DNA of 10,428 nucleotides from assembly GCA_005790265.1 (NCBI GenBank), contig SXVE01000581.1:1-10428 (forward strand), read 5' to 3'. The notes under the pieces are model-generated. The model saw only the letters and a list, made by a program, of their open reading frames with translations. It was not told the DNA's origin and made no database searches. Positions within the stretch are counted from its first letter, which is position 1. Every line of letters begins with the position of its first letter. Both the position numbers and the translations under genes were made by a program. The DNA comes from Acidobacteriota bacterium (GTDB lineage Bacteria > Acidobacteriota > Blastocatellia > Pyrinomonadales > Pyrinomonadaceae). Shown here in pieces: positions 6,207 to 10,428 of this stretch.

Positions 6207-7190
6207 TTGAATTCCGATCAAAAAACGATTGAAAATAAATTTTCCCGATCTTGGCGGCTCGGCGTTTTGTTGGTGTTCGCGCTTTTGATTGCGCTCATGT
6301 TCGCCGCCGCACTCGGCAGCGAAAGTCTTTCGTTCTTTGAATTAAGCGACGCGGAAACGACGATTCTTTACGACATTCGTTTGCCGAGAGTTTTGCTCGG
6401 CGCGTGCGTCGGCGCGAGTTTGGCGGTCGCCGGCGCGAGTTTGCAGTCGCTGCTGCGAAATCCGCTTGCCGAGCCGTATCTTTTGGGAGTTTCCAACGGC
6501 GCGGCGTTGGGAACGATGCTCGCGTTTGTTTTTTTCTCGCAACTTGAATTCGCGCGTCCGGTTTGCGCGATTGCAGGCGCGGGTTTGGCGACGATTGCGG
6601 TTTATCAAATGGCGAAATCGCGCGCCGGAATGAACGTCGAACGACTGGTTTTGTCGGGCGTTATCGTCACAACTTTTTTGTCGTCGCTGATCGTTTTGCT
6701 GACATCGGTTTTAGACGCGGCGAAGCTGCGGAGTTTCACATTCTGGCTGCTCGGCGATTTGTCGCAGGCGACGAAAAACGGATTTTACCTGACTTTTGTG
6801 TGCGCTGCTTTCGGCACAATAATTTTGAGTTCGCAGGCGCGCGCACTCAATTTAATGATGATTGGCGAGCGCGACGCGTTTGATTTCGGCGTCGAAACCA
6901 ATAAAGTTCGCCTCGTTGTTTTTACGACGGCTTCGGCGCTCGTCGGCGTTTCGGTCGCGGCGAGCGGTTCGGTCGGCTATGTCGGTTTGATCGTGCCGCA
7001 TCTAATTCGGCTTTCAGTCGGCAGCGACAATCGCCTGGTCATTCCGTTTTCGGCGATTTCCGGCGCGATTTTCGTCGTGCTTGCCGACACGGTCGCGCGC
7101 ATCGCCATTGCGCCGCGCGAATTGCCGGTCGGCGCGATCACGGCGTTAATCGGCGCGCCGATGTTTATTTATTTATTAAGGAAGAATTAG
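6207..7190 (+). CDS. btuC: BtuC-like cobalamin ABC transporter permease (FecCD family)
   Basis: A 327-residue hydrophobic protein, the usual length for BtuC, with about ten membrane helices. Family blocks are clear: RLPRVLLGACVGASLAVAGA, then LQSLLRNPLAEPYLLGVSNG near residues 54-97; GSVGYVGLIVPHLIRL in the region that contacts the ATPase; and the C-terminal ELPVGAITALIGAPMFIYLL. It forms the dimeric membrane channel for the substrate delivered by BtuF. The start is TTG at 6207 with AGAG 6 nt upstream; there is no ATG before residue 31, which lies inside the first helix. It follows btuF by 18 nt and is co-transcribed under riboswitch 1. Siderophore permeases look alike, so the B12 assignment rests on context. 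Confidence 0.9.
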   Translation: MNSDQKTIENKFSRSWRLGVLLVFALLIALMFAAALGSESLSFFELSDAETTILYDIRLPRVLLGACVGASLAVAGASLQSLLRNPLAEPYLLGVSNGAALGTMLAFVFFSQLEFARPVCAIAGAGLATIAVYQMAKSRAGMNVERLVLSGVIVTTFLSSLIVLLTSVLDAAKLRSFTFWLLGDLSQATKNGFYLTFVCAAFGTIILSSQARALNLMMIGERDAFDFGVETNKVRLVVFTTASALVGVSVAASGSVGYVGLIVPHLIRLSVGSDNRLVIPFSAISGAIFVVLADTVARIAIAPRELPVGAITALIGAPMFIYLLRKN

Positions 7191-7198
7191 GAATTTTT

Positions 7199-7315
7199 AA
7201 CCACAAATTTTCACGGATTCACACAGATAAAAATGATAAAAACGAAAATAAAAATAAATAAAGTCTTTTGTTTTAATCATAAAAATCTGTGTTTATCTGT
7301 GAAAATCTGTGGTTT
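7199..7315. repeat. 30-bp imperfect inverted repeat built on a 10-nt period
   Basis: The arm at 7199-7228 and the reverse complement of 7285-7314 agree at 26 of 30 positions, separated by a 56-nt A-rich spacer. The right arm is three units starting TCTGTG at 10-nt spacing (7286, 7296, 7306). It fills the btuC-btuD gap and ends 15 nt before btuD. Similar 'cacagat' palindromes are scattered in intergenic DNA of many bacteria. As RNA it would form a long hairpin between the two genes. Confidence 0.75.
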
Positions 7316-7330
7316 CAAAACTCTTTGAAA

Positions 7331-8101
7331 ATGCTCGAAGTTCGCAACATTTCAGTAAATTACGCGGCGCGCACGATTGTCGAAGACATTTCGTTTTCGC
7401 TTGCGCGCGGGCAAATTATCGTTTTGCTCGGCGCGAACGGCGCGGGAAAAACGACCGTGCTGAAAAGTTTAAACGGCAGTTTGCCGGTTGCGAAAGGCGA
7501 AATTACGCTTGACGGAGATGACGTAAAAAGTTATTCGCGCCGCGAAATCGCCCGAAAAATCGCCGTCGTCGCGCAGGAAAACGAAACGAAATTTCCGGTT
7601 TCCGTCTTGGAATTCGTGTTGTCCGGCAGGTTCGCGCACGGCGCGGCGTTCGGCTGGGAAACGGAAAACGATCGGCGTATCGCGCTCGATTGTCTGCGTT
7701 TGTGCGATTTGCGCGAATACGAAACGCGTTTGATGAACGAACTTTCCGGCGGCGAACGCCAACGCGTCGTTTTGGCGAGAGCTTTGGCAACCGAAGCACA
7801 AATACTTTTGCTCGACGAACCGACGGCGAATCTCGATTTAGCGCACCAATCGCTGATGTTTCGCCTTGTGCGCGAGCGGTGCGAAACGTGCAATACGGCG
7901 GCGATTGTCATCACGCACGATTTAAATTTGGCGGCGGAATTTGCCGACCGAATCATTTTACTCGGCGGCGGAAAAATCATCGCCAAAGGCGCGCCGAAAG
8001 AAGTTTTGACCGAAGAAAATTTAGCAAAAGTTTTCAACGTCAGAGTTTTGCTGGACGAAAATCCGTTCAGCAAAAAAATCAGAGTAACGACGATTTATTA
8101 A
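7331..8101 (+). CDS. btuD: BtuD-like ABC transporter ATP-binding protein
   Basis: A 256-residue cytoplasmic ATPase. The nucleotide-binding motifs are complete: Walker A GANGAGKT (34-41), Q-loop Q82, signature LSGGERQ (138-144), Walker B ILLLDEP with catalytic E163, D-loop NLD, and switch H196 in ITHDLN. It belongs to the FecE/BtuD/FhuC group and pairs with the FecCD-type permease upstream. I chose ATG 7331 because the open frame upstream of it runs back into the inverted repeat (TTG 7289) and encodes nothing family-like; a clear Shine-Dalgarno sequence is missing. The 140-nt gap from btuC holds the palindromic repeat, so its mRNA level may differ from btuFC. Confidence 0.92.
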   Translation: MLEVRNISVNYAARTIVEDISFSLARGQIIVLLGANGAGKTTVLKSLNGSLPVAKGEITLDGDDVKSYSRREIARKIAVVAQENETKFPVSVLEFVLSGRFAHGAAFGWETENDRRIALDCLRLCDLREYETRLMNELSGGERQRVVLARALATEAQILLLDEPTANLDLAHQSLMFRLVRERCETCNTAAIVITHDLNLAAEFADRIILLGGGKIIAKGAPKEVLTEENLAKVFNVRVLLDENPFSKKIRVTTIY

Positions 8102-8159
8102 CGATTACGAATTAACAATTACGAATGACGAATTAAAAAACTTTCAAAAGTTCGTAATT
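8098..8159. repeat. Heptamer repeat and hairpin after btuD
   Basis: Six heptamers run in phase from the btuD stop codon: TTAACGA, TTACGAA, TTAACAA, TTACGAA, TGACGAA, TTAAAAA (8098-8139). AATTACGAA (8117-8125) is the exact reverse complement of TTCGTAATT (8151-8159), and AACTTT/AAAGTT (8139-8144/8147-8152) forms a competing inner stem. The T-rich flank after 8157 could make it a weak terminator for the btuFCD transcript. It resembles the short tandemly repeated repetitive sequences known from cyanobacteria. Confidence 0.6.
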
Positions 8160-8168
8160 TTAATTTAA

Positions 8169-8339
8169 TTAACAACAAACGATGCCAAGGAACGCGGCGC
8201 AAATCCGCGACTGCCCACGCAACAGTGAAGCGAACGATGAATTCGGAACGATGAATGATGAAAAGAGAAATTCTTGTATTCATCATTCATCATTCTAACT
8301 TCATCATTCCGAAGTCTGGAACTTTGCCCGGTTTGTTAA
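8169..8339 (+). promoter_or_regulatory. Second, compact cobalamin riboswitch (btuB leader)
   Basis: The core AAGGAACGCGGCGCAAATCC followed by GCGACTGCCCACGCAACAGT (8187-8226) and the B12 box AAGTCTGGAACTTTGCC (8312-8328) fit the cobalamin consensus. A closing helix can form as TTAACAA (8169-8175) with TTGTTAA (8333-8339), or in another register as AACAAAC (8174-8180) with GTTTGTT (8331-8337). Only a few bases separate this helix from the core, so the P3 arm appears to be absent, unlike in riboswitch 1. It precedes the outer-membrane receptor gene and should repress it when corrinoid is abundant. I see no clear promoter between btuD and this element. Confidence 0.88.
8232..8312. repeat. 7-nt-phased repeats in the variable arm of riboswitch 2
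   Basis: Left side from 8232: GAACGAT, GAATTCG, GAACGAT, GAATGAT, GAAAAGA, GAAATTC (to 8273). Right side from 8278: ATTCATC, ATTCATC, ATTCTAA, CTTCATC, ATTCCGA (to 8312). The sides pair in two exclusive ways: 8250-8262 with 8279-8291 (13 bp, perfect), or 8242-8255 with 8300-8313 (14 positions, one mismatch). The arm lies between the riboswitch core and the B12 box. Confidence 0.7.
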
Positions 8340-8378
8340 AACACCAAAACCGTATTCCGCGCTGGGCGGAAACAGGAG
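8329..8378 (+). promoter_or_regulatory. btuB expression platform: two hairpins and Shine-Dalgarno
   Basis: CGGTTT (8329-8334) can pair with AAACCG (8347-8352), which would break the aptamer's closing helix. A second hairpin, TTCCGC (8355-8360) with GCGGAA (8366-8371) and loop GCTGG, ends two bases before the AGGAG at 8374-8378. No T-tract follows, so control is probably at ribosome access, not termination. Confidence 0.55.
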
Positions 8379-8382
8379 AAAA

Positions 8383-10428
8383 ATGAGATTTATTAAGGTT
8401 TTAAGTTTAATTTGTTTTTTGACATTCAGTATTTGGGCGCAGGAAAGCACCCGTTTGCAGGGAAAAGTAACGGACGAAAATAACAGTGCAATCGCCGGTG
8501 CGACCGTCGTTTTAGTTGCTGAAAAAGATGCGAAAGCGAGATACACGACGATCACCGACGCCAACGGCGAGTTTGTTTTTAATGAAACTCCAGCGGGAAA
8601 ATATCTTTTGTCAGCCGAATATAAAAACGGAAACAACAACGTCGCTTCGCCGATTTCGGCGGTCAATCTGCTCGCCGAAAACGCGGTAACGGCTGATCTG
8701 CAAATCAGTTCCGCCGAGCAGATTCGCGCCGAAGTTTCGGTGATCGCTTCGGGAACGACGCAGACGATTGACGAAGTTTCCAAAACCGTCAACATCATCG
8801 AAGCGCAGGAATTGCGCGACCGCGCCGATTTTGCGCTGGCGGAAACTCTGCGGACGATTCCGGGTTTTCGCGTCCAGCAATTAGGCGGATTCGGACGCAC
8901 GGCGACGATTAAAACGCGCGGGCTGCGCAATCAGGACACGGCAATTTTGATTGACGGCGTGCGTTTTCGCGACGCGTCGGCGATCACCGGCGATGCGTCG
9001 GCGTTTTTGTCGGACTTTACGTTGACGAGCGTGTCAAAAATCGAAGTTTTGCGCGGTTCCGGTTCTTCGCTTTACGGCACGAACGCCATCGGCGGAACGA
9101 TTGATTTTCAAACGCCGAAACCGCAGTCCGGCTTGCACGGACAAATCGGCGGCGCAGCGGGCGGCTACGGTTTGAGACGTTTTCGCGGCAATTTGTCGGA
9201 TGGAACAAAAAACGGCAAATTCGGTTTTAATCTGGGCGTTTCGCGAACGGTTTACGCGAAGGGAATTGACGGGCAGGACGACGCGCACAATACGAATTTT
9301 CAATCGCGCATCGAATACAATCCGTTTGAAAAAACCAACATTTCCGCCAGATTTTTCGTTTCCGACGCGTTCGTTCGATTAAATTCGAGTCCCGACACCT
9401 TCGGAACTTTGCCTAATTCAAACGCGGCGATTCTGACGGCGAATCCGGGCGTGAATTTCGTTTTCGACCGCAACGATCCCGATAATTTTCAAAAATCGAA
9501 ATTCTTTAACGGTCAAATCGTTCTGACGCAAATTATCAATGAAGATTTGGTTTTTCAGGGGTATTATTCGGGCTTGAAAACTGCGCGTAAAAACGATAAC
9601 GGCATTCTGGGCGTCGGTTTTCAGAGCGCTTCGACTTCGTTTTTCGACGGCACGATTCAGACGGCGAACGGACATTTTAACTGGACGCCGAACCGCGCGA
9701 ATACAATCACCGCCGGTTACGAATTCGAGCACGAAAAATACGGCAACGACGGCGTAACGCCGACGGGTGCGGGCAATTTTTTCACGCGCGCTTACCAATC
9801 GAGCAACACGGTTTACGCGCAGGATTTGCTGCAATTTTTCGGCGACAAACTGCAAATCGCGGGCGGTTTTCGCGCGCAGTTTTTCGATTTGAAAACGCCG
9901 GAATTCAGCTTAAACAACGCGCCTTACGCCAATGTGAAACTGGAAAATCCGCCGAACGCCTACACTTTCGACGGCGCGGCTTCATATTTTTTTGCGCGGT
10001 CGGGAACAAAAATTCGCGCGCACGTTGGCAACGGTTATCGCGTTCCGTCGCTTTATGAACGTTTCGGAACGTTTTACAGCAGTTTCGGAACACCGCGTTT
10101 CGTCGCGCTCGGCGCTCCCGATTTGAAGCCGGAAAAAACCATCGCGTTTGACGGCGGCGTCGAGCAGAATTTGTTCGACAATCGCGCCAAACTGACGGCG
10201 GTTTATTTTTACACAAAGTTAATTGACACAATCGGCTTCGGAAGATTGCAGCAGCCTGATCCGTTCGGACGCGATAATAATTCGTCGGGCGGCGGTTATT
10301 TGAACACGCAAGGCGGCATCGCGCGCGGCGGCGAATTCAGCGCAAATATTAAGGCGACCGGTTCGACCGACGTTTTCGCGTCGTACACTTTCACAAATAG
10401 CGATCAGCGCGTTCCGACGGTCGCGGGA
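8383..10428 (+). CDS. btuB: TonB-dependent outer-membrane cobalamin receptor (3' end outside window)
   Basis: I read 682 open codons from ATG 8383 (AGGAG four bases upstream) to the window end. A signal peptide (FIKVLSLICFLTFSIWA, cleavage near residue 19) is followed by a carboxypeptidase-regulatory/CNA-B-like domain at about 24-85 (LQGKVTDENNSAIAGATV and DANGEFVFNETPAGKY). A TonB-box-like AEVSVIAS comes next (about 117-124), then the plug domain to about 248 with LAETLRTIPGFRV, TRGLRNQDTAILIDGVR and IEVLRGSGSSLYGTNAIGG. The remainder shows alternating beta strands of the barrel, including GNGYRVPSLYERFG and LKPEKT. The extra N-terminal domain is absent from E. coli BtuB but common in Acidobacteriota and Bacteroidetes receptors. 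Substrate assignment to cobalamin rests on the riboswitch and the btuFCD neighbours; the barrel alone does not show it. Confidence 0.87.
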   Translation, partial: MRFIKVLSLICFLTFSIWAQESTRLQGKVTDENNSAIAGATVVLVAEKDAKARYTTITDANGEFVFNETPAGKYLLSAEYKNGNNNVASPISAVNLLAENAVTADLQISSAEQIRAEVSVIASGTTQTIDEVSKTVNIIEAQELRDRADFALAETLRTIPGFRVQQLGGFGRTATIKTRGLRNQDTAILIDGVRFRDASAITGDASAFLSDFTLTSVSKIEVLRGSGSSLYGTNAIGGTIDFQTPKPQSGLHGQIGGAAGGYGLRRFRGNLSDGTKNGKFGFNLGVSRTVYAKGIDGQDDAHNTNFQSRIEYNPFEKTNISARFFVSDAFVRLNSSPDTFGTLPNSNAAILTANPGVNFVFDRNDPDNFQKSKFFNGQIVLTQIINEDLVFQGYYSGLKTARKNDNGILGVGFQSASTSFFDGTIQTANGHFNWTPNRANTITAGYEFEHEKYGNDGVTPTGAGNFFTRAYQSSNTVYAQDLLQFFGDKLQIAGGFRAQFFDLKTPEFSLNNAPYANVKLENPPNAYTFDGAASYFFARSGTKIRAHVGNGYRVPSLYERFGTFYSSFGTPRFVALGAPDLKPEKTIAFDGGVEQNLFDNRAKLTAVYFYTKLIDTIGFGRLQQPDPFGRDNNSSGGGYLNTQGGIARGGEFSANIKATGSTDVFASYTFTNSDQRVPTVAG

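Noticed and set aside
7199..7315. Terminal inverted repeats of an insertion sequence
   Set aside because: Only 56 nt lies between the arms, with no transposase and no target duplication seen; a small repeat element at most.
7531..8073. 180-codon minus-strand open frame
   Set aside because: It is antisense to btuD, where all ABC ATPase motifs are intact; the product is low-complexity and family-free.
8232..8312. CRISPR-like short repeats
   Set aside because: Units are 7 nt without unique spacers, unlike CRISPR, and lie within a riboswitch arm.
9418..9855. 145-codon minus-strand frame near the right end
   Set aside because: It is antisense to the btuB barrel, which is open across the whole interval.

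Overview
The window reads as bacterial chromosome from a Gram-negative-type organism: it has an outer-membrane TonB-dependent receptor and a lipoprotein signal. The best guess is an Acidobacteriota member of the Blastocatellia/Pyrinomonadaceae kind. That guess rests on the carboxypeptidase-regulatory-like domain in front of the receptor plug, the codon style (GCG/GAA/AAA-rich genes with AT-rich spacers), the 7-nt repeats and the radical SAM gene. It is inference only, since there is no rRNA or other phylogenetic marker.

Layout, left to right. (1) Positions 1-803, minus strand: the first 267 codons of a radical SAM enzyme resembling the archaeal tetraether synthase/COG1964 group; its C-terminus lies outside the window. 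(2) Positions 804-1934: about 1.1 kb of AT-rich non-coding DNA with a few small hairpins. (3) Positions 1935-3684: a phosphohexomutase gene overlapping a small FtsB/DivIC-like septum protein gene that has a TTG start and a strong Shine-Dalgarno sequence; a 12-bp terminator hairpin follows. (4) Positions 3863-4813: a histone-deacetylase-fold amidohydrolase with all zinc ligands. (5) Positions 4825-10428: a vitamin B12 uptake locus. A sigma-70-like promoter leads into a cobalamin riboswitch, then a 24-bp UUCG-loop terminator, then btuF (lipoprotein binding protein) and btuC (permease). A 10-nt-period inverted repeat separates these from btuD (ATPase). A second, more compact cobalamin riboswitch follows, with its control hairpin next to the ribosome binding site, and then btuB (outer-membrane TonB-dependent receptor, cut by the window end).

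The B12 genes form a complete route. BtuB would take cobalamin across the outer membrane using TonB energy, BtuF would capture it in the periplasm, and BtuCD would import it at the cost of ATP. The two riboswitches would switch the inner-membrane transporter and the receptor off when cobalamin is plentiful. The first seems to act by transcription termination and the second by blocking translation. The most unusual feature is that the variable arm of both riboswitches, between the core and the B12 box, is built from 7-nt-phased repeats. A related 7-nt repeat also fills the gap after btuD.
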